From Parvimonas sp035282405 (GTDB lineage: Bacteria; Bacillota; Clostridia; Tissierellales; Peptoniphilaceae): DNA of 64,000 nucleotides. Every line of letters begins with the position of its first letter. The first letter of the stretch is position 1. The translations under genes were made by a program, and so were the position numbers. Where the stretch lies: NCBI RefSeq assembly GCF_035282405.1, contig NZ_JAYKBP010000002.1, positions 310,001 to 374,000 on the forward strand, written 5' to 3'. Under the pieces are notes generated by a model. The model searched no databases. It was not told the DNA's origin and saw only the letters and a list, made by a program, of their open reading frames with translations. Shown here piece after piece: positions 16,811-25,661 of this stretch.

Positions 16811-17284
16811 TTATTTTACTTCAGTATATCCCTGTCCTGACATCATTTCTTCTGTTTTCTTCATACTAATCTTAGTTTTTGCAGGATCTTGGAAATTCTT
16901 TCCTAGAACTGTTTTTGACTTTTCATAATCAAGGTTTTCATAATCAATTTCAGTTTCTTCCACGAATTTATCATCTTGATAATCAATGGAATGCTTTATT
17001 CCCTTAATTCCTTTATACTTTTCAGCAATCGGATCTAATACTTTTTGAACTGCTTCCTTTGTCTTTGTAGATGGTAATTTAGCATATTCTCCAACTAATT
17101 TAGTTGTTTGTTTTATAACTTTGTCTTCACTTTCAATATAAGTGTAAGTTACTGTTGTTTTCATACCATTTTTTTCTTTTTCAAAAGTTTTTGTAGCATT
17201 AGAACCTTTACCTGAACATGCCGTTGACAATATAACAACTAGCATCATAGCTACTGATAATAGAATATTTTTTAATTTTCTCAT
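16811..17284 (-). CDS. YehR/DUF1307-like lipoprotein
   Basis: 157 residues with lipobox LSTAC at 18-22. Family core is complete: TVTYTYIESEDKVIKQTTKL, YKGIKGIKHSIDYQDDKF, EIDYENLDYEKSKTVLG and the end MSGQGYTEVK. Closest to the 17391 copy (shared GIKGIKHSIDYQ and FxDPxKTKISMKKTEE). Role unknown; the basic signal peptide and lipobox place it on the outer face of the membrane. Confidence 0.85.
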   Translation of the reverse strand: MRKLKNILLSVAMMLVVILSTACSGKGSNATKTFEKEKNGMKTTVTYTYIESEDKVIKQTTKLVGEYAKLPSTKTKEAVQKVLDPIAEKYKGIKGIKHSIDYQDDKFVEETEIDYENLDYEKSKTVLGKNFQDPAKTKISMKKTEEMMSGQGYTEVK

Positions 17285-17316
17285 AATCTACCTCCATATA
17301 AAAAATTTTACAACTC

Positions 17317-17345
17317 ATTTTACCACATAATAAAAATTTTTTCAA
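17317..17345 (-). promoter_or_regulatory. promoter of lipoprotein gene 16811
   Basis: Minus-strand TTGAAA (17340-17345), 17 bp, TAAAAT (17317-17322), with extended TGG. Confidence 0.7.
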
Positions 17346-17375
17346 ACACAAAGGCAGTATATATACACTGCCTTT
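17346..17375 (-). terminator. terminator of lipoprotein gene 17391
   Basis: Arms AAAGGCAGT and ACTGCCTTT around an AT loop. It is directly followed by the promoter of the next copy. Confidence 0.7.
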
Positions 17376-17390
17376 AAATTCAAAATTCTA

Positions 17391-17885
17391 TTATTTTTGT
17401 TCTTTGAATCCTTGATTTGTTAGCAATTCTTCAGTTTTTTTCATACTAATCTTCGTTTTTGATGGATCTGCAAAATCTTTTCCAAGTATTTCTTTTGCTT
17501 TTTCATAATCAATATTTTCATAGTCAATTTCCAAATTTTCAACAAATTTATCTTCTTGATAGTCAATAGAATGTTTTATTCCTTTGATTCCTTGATACTT
17601 TTTAGCAATAGGATCTAATACTTTTTGAACTGCTTCCTTAGTTTTTGCATTTGGTAATTCAGCATATACACCTTCATTTACAGTTGTTTGCTTTAAAACC
17701 TTATCTTCATTTTCAATATAAGTATAAGTAACAGTTGATTTCACGCTATTTTGTTTTTTTACAAAAGTTTTTGTAGCATTAGTATCTTTTTTTGTGGTAG
17801 TAGTATCTTTATTTGTACATGCTGTTGACAATATTACAACCAGTATCATAGCTACTGACAATAGAATATTTCTTAATTTTTTCAT
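17391..17885 (-). CDS. YehR/DUF1307-like lipoprotein with Thr/Lys linker
   Basis: Start at 17885 is supported by AAGGAGAAGG just before ATG of MKKLRNILL; upstream in-frame codons lack a site. The 164-residue protein has lipobox LSTAC followed by an inserted NKDTTTTKKDTNATK linker not seen in the other copies, then the complete family core ending TNQGFKEQK. Own promoter and terminator. Confidence 0.85.
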   Translation of the reverse strand: MKKLRNILLSVAMILVVILSTACTNKDTTTTKKDTNATKTFVKKQNSVKSTVTYTYIENEDKVLKQTTVNEGVYAELPNAKTKEAVQKVLDPIAKKYQGIKGIKHSIDYQEDKFVENLEIDYENIDYEKAKEILGKDFADPSKTKISMKKTEELLTNQGFKEQK

Positions 17886-17916
17886 AACCCTTCTCCTTAT
17901 AAATAATTTACACTTC

Positions 17917-17945
17917 ATTTTACCATATTAAAAGAGTTTTTTCAA
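17917..17945 (-). promoter_or_regulatory. promoter of lipoprotein gene 17391
   Basis: Minus-strand TTGAAA (17940-17945), 17 bp, TAAAAT (17917-17922), extended TGG. Confidence 0.7.
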
Positions 17946-18033
17946 TCTAACTGTATATCTATACTGGCTATATTACAAATAAATTTAAGCACAAAAAGAC
18001 CCCAATCATACAGTCTTTAAAATCATCCAAATA

Positions 18034-18507
18034 TTATTTTTGTTCTTCAAATCCATGTGTCATTAACATTTTTTCACTTTTTTCCATACTAACTTTAGTT
18101 TTTGTAGGATCTCCTGAGAAAATCATTCCAGGAAGATTTTTTGCCTTTTCATAATCAAGCTCTGAATAATCTACTTCCACTTCTTCAATGAATTTATCTT
18201 CTTGAATATCAACGGTTTCTTTTATCCCTTTAATTCCTTGAAATTTAGCAGAAATATCTTGTAATTGTTTTTTTACTTGCTCTATATCTCTACCTTTAAA
18301 TGCAGAGAATAAAGCCTCTGTTTTACTTGTTTGTTTAACAACTTTGTCTTCACTTTCAATATAAGTATAGACAAGGGTTACCTTAACACCATTTTGTTCT
18401 TTTACAAAAGTTTTTGTAGCAGTAGCTTCTTTGCTTGAGCAAGCAGTTGACAATACCACAACAAAAATCATTGCTAAAGATAACAAAAAACTTCTTAATT
18501 TTTTCAT
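18034..18507 (-). CDS. YehR/DUF1307-like lipoprotein
   Basis: 157 residues, lipobox LSTAC at 19-23, core LVYTYIESEDKVVKQTSK, KFQGIKGIKETVDIQEDKF, VDYSELDYEKAKNLPG and end THGFEEQK. Most similar to 16228. GGAGG precedes ATG. A weak hairpin (AAAGAC...GTCTTT near 17996-18020) may end the transcript. Confidence 0.85.
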   Translation of the reverse strand: MKKLRSFLLSLAMIFVVVLSTACSSKEATATKTFVKEQNGVKVTLVYTYIESEDKVVKQTSKTEALFSAFKGRDIEQVKKQLQDISAKFQGIKGIKETVDIQEDKFIEEVEVDYSELDYEKAKNLPGMIFSGDPTKTKVSMEKSEKMLMTHGFEEQK

Positions 18508-18538
18508 AATTTTCCTCCGTATAAATAATGCATGAGTA

Positions 18539-18567
18539 ATTTTATCATATAAAAACTATTTTTTCAA
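18539..18567 (-). promoter_or_regulatory. promoter of lipoprotein gene 18034
   Basis: Minus-strand TTGAAA (18562-18567), 17 bp, TAAAAT (18539-18544), extended TGA. Confidence 0.7.
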
Positions 18568-18605
18568 TATTTATTGTAAATAAATTCTCTATAAAAACTC
18601 AACTA

Positions 18606-18634
18606 AAAAAAGTACCCTTTCGAGTACTTTTAAT
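18606..18634 (-). terminator. terminator of the gltX-lemA operon
   Basis: Hairpin AAAGTACTCG...GGTACTTTT with a T-run on the minus strand, directly after the lemA stop. Confidence 0.75.
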
Positions 18635-18646
18635 ACTGTAATATCC

Positions 18647-19195
18647 TTAATCCCAGCTAGGTGGATTAGTTTTTGATTCTGTATTTTTGAAATATTCGTA
18701 TTCGCTGAATCCTAACATTCTTGAAATTAATACCATTGGAAATACTAACACAACTCTATTAAATTTAGTAACCATATCATTATAAATCATTCTTGAGTTC
18801 TTTACATCCTGTTCATATTCATCGATTTTATCCATTGTATTTAGATACAAGTCATTGGCTTTTAAATCAGGATATGCTTCAACTACAACAGCAAGTCTTG
18901 ATAGAGCTTGAGTAAACATATTATCATCAGCTTCAATATCTTTTACAGTACTGCTACTGTTTACACTTCCTCTTGCTTGAACAACTTTTTCCAATGTTTC
19001 AGCTTCATGTTCAGAGTATTTTTTAGTTGCATCAATTAAAGATTTTAAAGCATCCCATCTTGATTCAACATTTGCAGCTATTTGTCCCATAGCATTTTTT
19101 ACCATTTCTCTTAGTCTCACTAATTTATTGTAGCTTGTCATAAGCCATAATAATAGTAAAACAACAACTCCTAAAATTACATATAATACTACCAT
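18647..19195 (-). CDS. LemA family membrane protein
   Basis: A 182-residue protein with one N-terminal membrane segment (VVLYVILGVVVLLLLWLM) and a helical soluble domain: YNKLVRLREMVKNAMGQIAANVESRWDALKSL, ARGSVNSSSTVKDIEA, LAVVVEAYPDLKAN, NSRMIYNDMVTKFNRVV are LemA signatures. LemA proteins are commonly encoded beside DUF2207 Gly-rich membrane proteins, as here (47 bp from the next gene). The joint function of this pair is not established. Confidence 0.92.
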   Translation of the reverse strand: MVVLYVILGVVVLLLLWLMTSYNKLVRLREMVKNAMGQIAANVESRWDALKSLIDATKKYSEHEAETLEKVVQARGSVNSSSTVKDIEADDNMFTQALSRLAVVVEAYPDLKANDLYLNTMDKIDEYEQDVKNSRMIYNDMVTKFNRVVLVFPMVLISRMLGFSEYEYFKNTESKTNPPSWD

Positions 19196-19242
19196 AATTT
19201 TCTCCTTTCTATATTTATATATTTCATTGAATATATACCCAA

Positions 19243-20958
19243 TTATCTAGTTCCGCCACCGGAACCACCACCGAAGGAGCCTCCTCCTCCGCCGATACTT
19301 GAAAAGCCTCCGCCGCCACCGGAAGAGCTTTGAACACTTTTCGTATAAGCATCTAAAAAGTTACTAGAAAATACATGAGAATAAACCATTGCAGTATGCA
19401 ATGAATAAACATCTACATCGTAACTTTCCAAAAATTCTGGAGATAGTTTCTTCATTTGTTTTTCAACTTCTTCAGCCACATCATAAAGTGTCGCATAAAT
19501 CAATAAATCTTTCCAAACTTTTATTTCAGAAACTTCTCTTTCACTTAATAAAGAAAAATCTTTTAAATAATTATAATACTTTACTAGATGCATTGTAAAG
19601 TCTTTCCCGTTATCGTTGTAAGTATATGTCGACTTCCCTCTACTATTCTTAACAAGAAAGTCATTATTTTGAGCATAAGTAACGGATGCTTGTTTTAAAG
19701 TCTCTTGAATTGATTTAAACGCATTTTGATTTTTTGTCTTTTTTAAGTAAGTAGAAAATTCATTTTCTTGTAAAATTTCATCATCTCTAGCAGCAGCTCT
19801 AACCATATCAAATAATTTTCTTTCTGTAGAAGTCTCAAACTCATAATTTGATTTATTATTTATTTGTAAGGATAAGACCTCTTTTTTAAAAATAAATCCC
19901 TTTTCTTCAGTCATAGGTAGCAAAAGTTTCCCTTGAATCCATTTTAGAAAATATGCTCTAATAATTGCCTCCGCTCCACTAAAACCTGCACTTTGTAAAA
20001 TGAGAGATAATTTCCACCACTCTTTTTCAGGAATATCTCTATAGTATTCTCCCTTGAACTCTCCTTTTTTATGTCCACCTTTAAATTTCTTGTTTGATAC
20101 AACTGCAGCAGTCGCTCCAGAAATAGCAACAACTAAAAATATTATAGCTCTAATAATTGTTCTATAAGGAACTTTTGATTTATTTTTTGTTGTATTCTTC
20201 TTATAACTCGAACCTTTAAATGCCATATCTTTATAATATGAAAAGTTTTTATTAATGGTTTCCCCAGAAGCAAAGTCTCCTTTATTTATCTGAGTTAAAA
20301 TAGTTACATAATTAGACTTAGAAAGTCCTGCTAAACTAGTAAAAACTATATTTCCATTTGAAAATTCAATCTTCCCTTTATTACCAAAAGCCCAAATTTT
20401 AGCATTGGTATTGTCAAATTTCCCTCCTACTTTTGAAATGGTAATCTTTACTTCTTTTGGAGGAGCATTTAGCCTATCATTTACAAATTTCCAAAAAACC
20501 ATATCAGAGTCATTCAAAAGTTTTACAAAATTTGTAACCCTATATCTTAAAACAAAAGTTTTTCTCTTATATTCTCCAAAACCAAAACAAAGTTCATAAC
20601 CATTTTTAGTCTTTACAATTCCTGATTTTTTAGCTTTTTGTTCTCTAGTTTGTTTTACGTTCCAAGTTTTCAAACTCTCGTAAGGAACTTCTTTCCCGTT
20701 TTGAATTTCTGAAACTTTAAAATTTAGAATTTCACTTTTTCCTAAATTTTCTATTGGAATATAGTATTCAGTCCCATTTGTTGGTTGAAAATCCATAATA
20801 CTTTCGATGTCAGCACTCCCGTCTTTATTAATTTTAACTTTAATTTCATTCTTATAGAAAGTGTCTGCGAAAGAATTATTGGAAGGTACTATAAAAAAAC
20901 CTAGTAATATAAAAGAGAATATAAAAAGCCTTTTTATAACATTTCTAAAATTTTTCAT
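19243..20958 (-). CDS. DUF2207 domain membrane protein, paralogue 2
   Basis: 571 residues: signal segment (about 8-30), extracellular DUF2207 beta domain to about 240 with TFVLRYRVTNFVKLL, a membrane segment near 265-290, then a cytoplasmic helical part beginning EYYRDIPEKEWWKLS. The C-terminus is a Gly/Ser run with SSGGGGGFSS and SFGGGSGGGTR. It is a tandem duplicate of 21012-22712, nearly identical in the first 40 residues. Probable partner of LemA. Confidence 0.88.
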   Translation of the reverse strand: MKNFRNVIKRLFIFSFILLGFFIVPSNNSFADTFYKNEIKVKINKDGSADIESIMDFQPTNGTEYYIPIENLGKSEILNFKVSEIQNGKEVPYESLKTWNVKQTREQKAKKSGIVKTKNGYELCFGFGEYKRKTFVLRYRVTNFVKLLNDSDMVFWKFVNDRLNAPPKEVKITISKVGGKFDNTNAKIWAFGNKGKIEFSNGNIVFTSLAGLSKSNYVTILTQINKGDFASGETINKNFSYYKDMAFKGSSYKKNTTKNKSKVPYRTIIRAIIFLVVAISGATAAVVSNKKFKGGHKKGEFKGEYYRDIPEKEWWKLSLILQSAGFSGAEAIIRAYFLKWIQGKLLLPMTEEKGFIFKKEVLSLQINNKSNYEFETSTERKLFDMVRAAARDDEILQENEFSTYLKKTKNQNAFKSIQETLKQASVTYAQNNDFLVKNSRGKSTYTYNDNGKDFTMHLVKYYNYLKDFSLLSEREVSEIKVWKDLLIYATLYDVAEEVEKQMKKLSPEFLESYDVDVYSLHTAMVYSHVFSSNFLDAYTKSVQSSSGGGGGFSSIGGGGGSFGGGSGGGTR

Positions 20959-21011
20959 AAGCCTCCTTAATAAATCTTTTTAAATTTTGTTATATAATAT
21001 CTATTTCTATG

Positions 21012-22712
21012 TTAACGAGTTCCACCACCGTCGCCACCGCCGAAGGAGTCATCCCCTCCACCAGTGCTTGTGTATCCACCATCTCCACCAAAAAAGCTTG
21101 ATACATTACTAGAATAAGCATCTACAAAATTATTAGAGAAAGTATCAGAATAAATAACTCCCGTATGGAATGAGTCTAAATCTACATTTATATTATTTAA
21201 TACTTCTGGAGATAATTTTCTTAATTGTTCTTCAACAACATCTGTAACATCATAAAGTGTAGCATAAATTAGTAGTTCTTTCCAAACTTTTATCTCAGAA
21301 ATTTCTCTTTCACTCAACAACGAAAAATCTTTTAAATAATTATAATATTTTATTAAATTAGCGACAAAGCCCTTACCTTTTTCATTATACTTTTTCGTCC
21401 ATTCACCGTTTGTTTTTTTATCAAAAAGATTGTTTTCTCTTGCATAGTCAAGAGATAAAAACTCTAACTCTTCTGATAATTCTTGAAATCTATGTTGCTT
21501 AATTTCATCTTTTAAATATTTTGAGAATTCATCTTCTTGTAAAATTCCATCTCCCATAGATGCTTCTACAACCATAGTGTAAAATTTTTCTTCTATTTTC
21601 GTATCAAATTCTTTAGGAGCATCTTCATTTATTTTTAAAGCTAAAACATCCTTTTTAAAAACAACTCCCTTTTCTTCTGTTATAGGTATTAATAGCTTAG
21701 CTTGAATCCATTTTAGAAAATATGCTCTAAATATTGCCTCATTACCGTCAAAACCTGCATTTTTTAATATATAAGACAATTTCCACCATTCTTTTTCAGG
21801 AATATCTCTATAATATTCTCCTTTAAAATCACCCTTACTATATCCTTTCTTTTTAACTAAGAATAATACAGTAAGAAAAGAAGCGAATACAACTATCGGT
21901 GCTACAACGAAGAGCATAACATCCTTAAGTAACTTACTTTTAGAATCAGATTTTTTATAATCTGACCCCTTAAAAGCTAAATCTTGATAATATGAAAAAT
22001 CTTTATTTATACTTTCCCCAGAGGTAAAGTTTCCTTTATTTATCTTTGTTAAAATAGTTACATAATTAGAACTAGAAAGCCCTGTTAAACTATTAAAAAC
22101 TATATTTCCATTTGAAAACTCAATATTACCCTTGTTTCCAAAAGCCCAGATTTTAGAATTAGTATTGTCAAATTTCCCATCAGTTCTTGAAATAGTAACT
22201 TTAACCTCTTTTGGAGCTGAATTTAACCCCTTATTTACAAATTGCCAATAAATCATATCGGAATCTTTTAGAAGTTTTACAAAATTTGTAACCCTATATC
22301 TTAAAACAAAAGTTTTTCTTTGATATTCGCCAAACCCAAAACAGAGTTCATAGCCGTTTTTAGTCTTTACAACTCCAGCTTTCTTTGCTTTTTGTTCTCT
22401 CGTTTGTTTTACATTCCAAGTTTTTAAAGTTTCATAAGGAACTTCTTTCTCTTCTATGATTTCAGAAACATTATAATTTAAAATTTCACTTTTCCCTAAA
22501 TTTTCTATAGGAATATAGTATTCAGTTCCTTTTGAAGGTTCAAAATCCATAATGCTTTCGATATCAGCACTTCCGTCTTTATTAATTTTAACATTTATTG
22601 TGTTTTTGTAAAAAGTATCTGCAAAAGAATTATTTGAAGGTACTATAAAAAAAACAATTAATATGAAAGAGAATATAAAAAGTCTCTTTATAATATTTTT
22701 AAAATTTTTCAT
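21012..22712 (-). CDS. DUF2207 domain membrane protein, paralogue 1
   Basis: 566 residues with the same layout as the neighbour: signal segment, extracellular domain, membrane segment near 262-285, cytoplasmic EYYRDIPEKEWWKLSYILKNAGF part and a C-terminal Gly-rich tail in which Asp replaces several Gly (GGDGGYTST, GGGDDSFGGGDGGG). Seven bases separate it from the gltX stop, so both are probably one transcript. The differences lie mainly in the cytoplasmic half. Confidence 0.88.
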   Translation of the reverse strand: MKNFKNIIKRLFIFSFILIVFFIVPSNNSFADTFYKNTINVKINKDGSADIESIMDFEPSKGTEYYIPIENLGKSEILNYNVSEIIEEKEVPYETLKTWNVKQTREQKAKKAGVVKTKNGYELCFGFGEYQRKTFVLRYRVTNFVKLLKDSDMIYWQFVNKGLNSAPKEVKVTISRTDGKFDNTNSKIWAFGNKGNIEFSNGNIVFNSLTGLSSSNYVTILTKINKGNFTSGESINKDFSYYQDLAFKGSDYKKSDSKSKLLKDVMLFVVAPIVVFASFLTVLFLVKKKGYSKGDFKGEYYRDIPEKEWWKLSYILKNAGFDGNEAIFRAYFLKWIQAKLLIPITEEKGVVFKKDVLALKINEDAPKEFDTKIEEKFYTMVVEASMGDGILQEDEFSKYLKDEIKQHRFQELSEELEFLSLDYARENNLFDKKTNGEWTKKYNEKGKGFVANLIKYYNYLKDFSLLSEREISEIKVWKELLIYATLYDVTDVVEEQLRKLSPEVLNNINVDLDSFHTGVIYSDTFSNNFVDAYSSNVSSFFGGDGGYTSTGGGDDSFGGGDGGGTR

Positions 22713-22719
22713 AAGCCAG

Positions 22720-24168
22720 CTATACCAATCTTCTTAAAATTTCTTCTTTTCCTAAAATTTCTAAAATATTTGAAAGTTCAGGTCCATGAACTTGACCAGT
22801 AAGCAATGCTCTAACCGGCATATACAAGTCTTTTCCCTTAAATCCTGATGCCTTTTGAACTTTTTTCATAAAGCCCTTAGCAATCTCTTCATCAATTTCA
22901 TCGATTTGAGATAATTCTTCCTCTATTTTTTCCTTTAAAATTCCTATATGTTCAACATTTCTCATTTCCAAAGCATCAGACTCAACTTCAACTTCTTCAA
23001 ATAAGAATCTTGATTGATCAACAATTTCAGGAAGTCTTGAAATAGATTCTTGGAAAGTCTTTGTGATAAGCTCAAGTCTTTTTTCACAAACATCTTCTTC
23101 TACAAAACCTGCTTCAACTAAATAAGGTTTAACAAGTTTTGCAAGTTCTGAAACTTCCATCTTTCTTATATATTGAGCATTAACCCAATCTAATTTATCT
23201 ACATCAAAAACTCCACCGGATTTTGAAACTCTATCAAAAGAGAATTGTTTAACCATTTCATCTAAAGATAAAATTTCTTCATTGCTTTCAGGGCTCCAAC
23301 CTACAAGAGCAAGATAATTTATAAGTGCTTCTGGTAAATATCCTTTTAATCTAAAATCTTCAACAGACGCATCATCATTTCTCTTAGATAATTTCTTTCC
23401 ACTCTTATTCAAAACTGTTGGTAAATGAACAAAAGTAGGCTTTTCAAAGCCAAGAGCTTCATAAAGATAAATATGTTTAGGAGTTGATGAAATCCATTCA
23501 TCTCCCCTTACAATATGAGTAATTCCCATTAAATGGTCATCAACAACTACTGCAAAATGATAAGTTGGAAAACCATCAGCCTTAATTAAAACTTGGTCAT
23601 CCATATCATTTGTATTTATTGTAATTTTACCTTTGATAACATCTTCAAAAACAATATCTCTATTTTCCGGTAACTTTAATCTAATTACATAACTTTCGCC
23701 ATTCGCAATTCTCTTCTTAGCATCTTCAATGCTAACTCCTCTACAAAGTCCATCATATCTTGGAATTTTTCCATCAGCTTTTTGTTGATTTTTTATATCA
23801 TCAAGTCTTTCCTTGCTACAAAAACAATAATAAGCATAACCCTTTTCAATAAGTTCCTCTGCATATTTATTGTAAATCCCTTTTTCAACTCTTTCAGATT
23901 GAATATATGGACCACATTCACCAACTTCTGTAATCTTATCATTTTCATCAAGACAAACACCTTCATCTGCCTCAACTCCTGCCCATTTAAGTTCGTGAAT
24001 CAAATTTTCAATAGCTCCTTCAACATATCTTGTTCTATCAGTATCTTCAATTCTAAGCAAAAACTTTCCTCCATTTTGCTTAGCATATAAATAATTATAT
24101 AAAGCAGTCCTAAGTCCTCCTATATGTAAATATCCTGTTGGACTTGGTGCAAAACGCAATCTAACCAT
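22720..24168 (-). CDS. gltX: glutamate-tRNA ligase
   Basis: Class I aminoacyl-tRNA synthetase, 482 residues. The HIGH-type signature is PSPTGYLHIGG near 8-18, and the KMSKS-type signature is KLSKR near 250. A CFCSKERL segment at about 115-125 is part of the family insert. The C-terminal anticodon-binding helical domain is complete. In many Firmicutes this enzyme also charges tRNA-Gln for amidation by GatCAB. First gene of an operon with DUF2207 and LemA genes. Confidence 0.95.
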   Translation of the reverse strand: MVRLRFAPSPTGYLHIGGLRTALYNYLYAKQNGGKFLLRIEDTDRTRYVEGAIENLIHELKWAGVEADEGVCLDENDKITEVGECGPYIQSERVEKGIYNKYAEELIEKGYAYYCFCSKERLDDIKNQQKADGKIPRYDGLCRGVSIEDAKKRIANGESYVIRLKLPENRDIVFEDVIKGKITINTNDMDDQVLIKADGFPTYHFAVVVDDHLMGITHIVRGDEWISSTPKHIYLYEALGFEKPTFVHLPTVLNKSGKKLSKRNDDASVEDFRLKGYLPEALINYLALVGWSPESNEEILSLDEMVKQFSFDRVSKSGGVFDVDKLDWVNAQYIRKMEVSELAKLVKPYLVEAGFVEEDVCEKRLELITKTFQESISRLPEIVDQSRFLFEEVEVESDALEMRNVEHIGILKEKIEEELSQIDEIDEEIAKGFMKKVQKASGFKGKDLYMPVRALLTGQVHGPELSNILEILGKEEILRRLV

Positions 24169-24208
24169 TCCTTTTTCCCTCCTAAAGAATAAACATAAAC
24201 TTACAATA

Positions 24209-24237
24209 ATTATATATCAATTGCATTATTTTGTAAA
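24209..24237 (-). promoter_or_regulatory. gltX promoter
   Basis: Minus-strand TTTACA (24232-24237), 17 bp, TATAAT (24209-24214). The short leader has no T-box features. Confidence 0.7.
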
Positions 24238-24281
24238 GAATTAGTACAAAAAACATAATTAATTTCATACACAAAAAAAGA

Positions 24282-24304
24282 CGTTATCTCTACCGTCAAA
24301 AATT
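24282..24304 (-). terminator. probable terminator of the 24339-25632 pair
   Basis: Short GACG/CGTC stem followed by seven T on the minus strand. Confidence 0.5.
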
Positions 24305-24338
24305 CTATAAATTTTTTATATTTAACAATTTTAATTTA

Positions 24339-24725
24339 TCAATCTAAAATAAACTCATATTCTCTATATATTTTTCCATCTTTAAAATCAAAAATATCCA
24401 AAGAACGAACACCAAAATTATTTACTAAATAAGTGATTATTCTATTTCCGCTTTTAGAAATCTGCATATCTATACACGAAAATTTAGAATCCGTATTTAG
24501 ATATGCATTTTTTATAGTTTTTATATAATTTTCTATTCCAACAATTTTTTTCTTTTCTTTGCTGAACAATTCCCAACATACTTCTGGATGTAAAAACTGT
24601 TTGTACAATTCCCAATTACGCTCATTTTCAGTTTTAAAAAAAGTATATAAAATATCTCTATTATCCATAATTTCTCTGCTTTCATTAAATTCTAAATTAT
24701 CTAAATACCAAATATACTTATTCAT
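24339..24725 (-). CDS. NTF2/SnoaL-like fold protein
   Basis: A 128-residue soluble protein. FFKTENERNWELYKQFLHPEVCWELF, followed by a short GIENYIKTIKNAY helix and the strands RIITYLVNNFGVRSLDIFDFKDGKIYREYEFI, is the pattern of small SnoaL/NTF2 proteins. Start is uncertain: the first ATG overlaps the hydrolase stop by 8 bp, and Met21 is an alternative; neither has a strong ribosome site. Ligand or reaction unknown. Confidence 0.6.
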   Translation of the reverse strand: MNKYIWYLDNLEFNESREIMDNRDILYTFFKTENERNWELYKQFLHPEVCWELFSKEKKKIVGIENYIKTIKNAYLNTDSKFSCIDMQISKSGNRIITYLVNNFGVRSLDIFDFKDGKIYREYEFILD

Positions 24726-25632
24726 TAATTTTGTGATATTGCAACATATTTTTCCACCCAGACTTAGTTTCCTTCACAATAGGAAAGAATGGATAACAGT
24801 GAAACAAATTTTCTCCTATTTCTGAAATCACCTTAACTCCATCATTCTCAAGTTTATCTTTTATCGTATCATATGCAGCATAAAGCACTTCATCACTTCC
24901 ATAAGAAAGATAGACTTCCTCTACTCCGTGATAATCGCCCTTTTCAAGATTTAGCATATACTCTGGCACATCTTTTCCATGAGCCATAATTTTACCAAAA
25001 ATTTTAACAAATGATAAAGTCAATAAAATATCTTTTTTATCAAGCATTTCTCCCTTTTTTATCAAATCTTCATCTTTAAAACATTCTCCTGGAGATGATG
25101 CATATATTCTCTTTGGAACTTCAACATCTTTCTTTGAAATATTTATATATGATACAAGTCCTAATGCAAGAGTTGCACCGGAAGAACTTCCTGTAACGAG
25201 AATATCTGAAACATTATATTCATTAAGCATTGACTTATATAAACTATACATCCATTCATATACTTCGTCGATTGTATGATTTATGCACAGCGGATAATAT
25301 GGAATAACCATATTGCGACCACTTTCAAGAGCCACTCTTAAAGCTGTTTTAATAGAATTCTTACTTGGATGCATAATCATCCCTCCTCCTATTATAAATA
25401 GACAGGCTTTTTTTGTTGGCTTTTTATGTGTTATATACACAACCTTTGCTCCATTAAACTCTTTGATTTCATAGTTGATTTCATTATGAGAAAGAACTGG
25501 AATTTTTGTCTTTTTCATTCTCTTTCTAGCGTTTGAAATAATTTCTGATTCACTTTTATTAAAATACCTTTTAACCCCAATAAGCTTAATAATTAATTTA
25601 AAAAAACGATATTTAAAAGATAACTTAGACAT
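24718..25632 (-). CDS. alpha/beta hydrolase (esterase/lipase-like)
   Basis: 304 residues of the hormone-sensitive-lipase type. The oxyanion region is IIGGGMIMHPS near 78-88, a PYYPLC strand follows, and the nucleophile elbow is GSSSGA with Ser near 150. An acid in SYGSDEVLY near 250 and His in LFHCYPFF near 285 complete a likely triad. Cytosolic, no signal peptide. Substrate unknown. Probably cotranscribed with the NTF2-like gene. Confidence 0.8.
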   Translation of the reverse strand: MSKLSFKYRFFKLIIKLIGVKRYFNKSESEIISNARKRMKKTKIPVLSHNEINYEIKEFNGAKVVYITHKKPTKKACLFIIGGGMIMHPSKNSIKTALRVALESGRNMVIPYYPLCINHTIDEVYEWMYSLYKSMLNEYNVSDILVTGSSSGATLALGLVSYINISKKDVEVPKRIYASSPGECFKDEDLIKKGEMLDKKDILLTLSFVKIFGKIMAHGKDVPEYMLNLEKGDYHGVEEVYLSYGSDEVLYAAYDTIKDKLENDGVKVISEIGENLFHCYPFFPIVKETKSGWKNMLQYHKINE

Positions 25633-25661
25633 TTTTCATTCCTCCTAAAAATGTAATTTCT

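Noticed and set aside
19244..21060. Gly-rich coding repeats at 19243 and 21012 as DNA repeats
   Set aside because: They are explained by the Gly-rich C-terminal tails of the two DUF2207 paralogues.
24169..24338. T-box leader of gltX
   Set aside because: The distance from promoter to start is too short and no T-box motif or specifier loop is visible.
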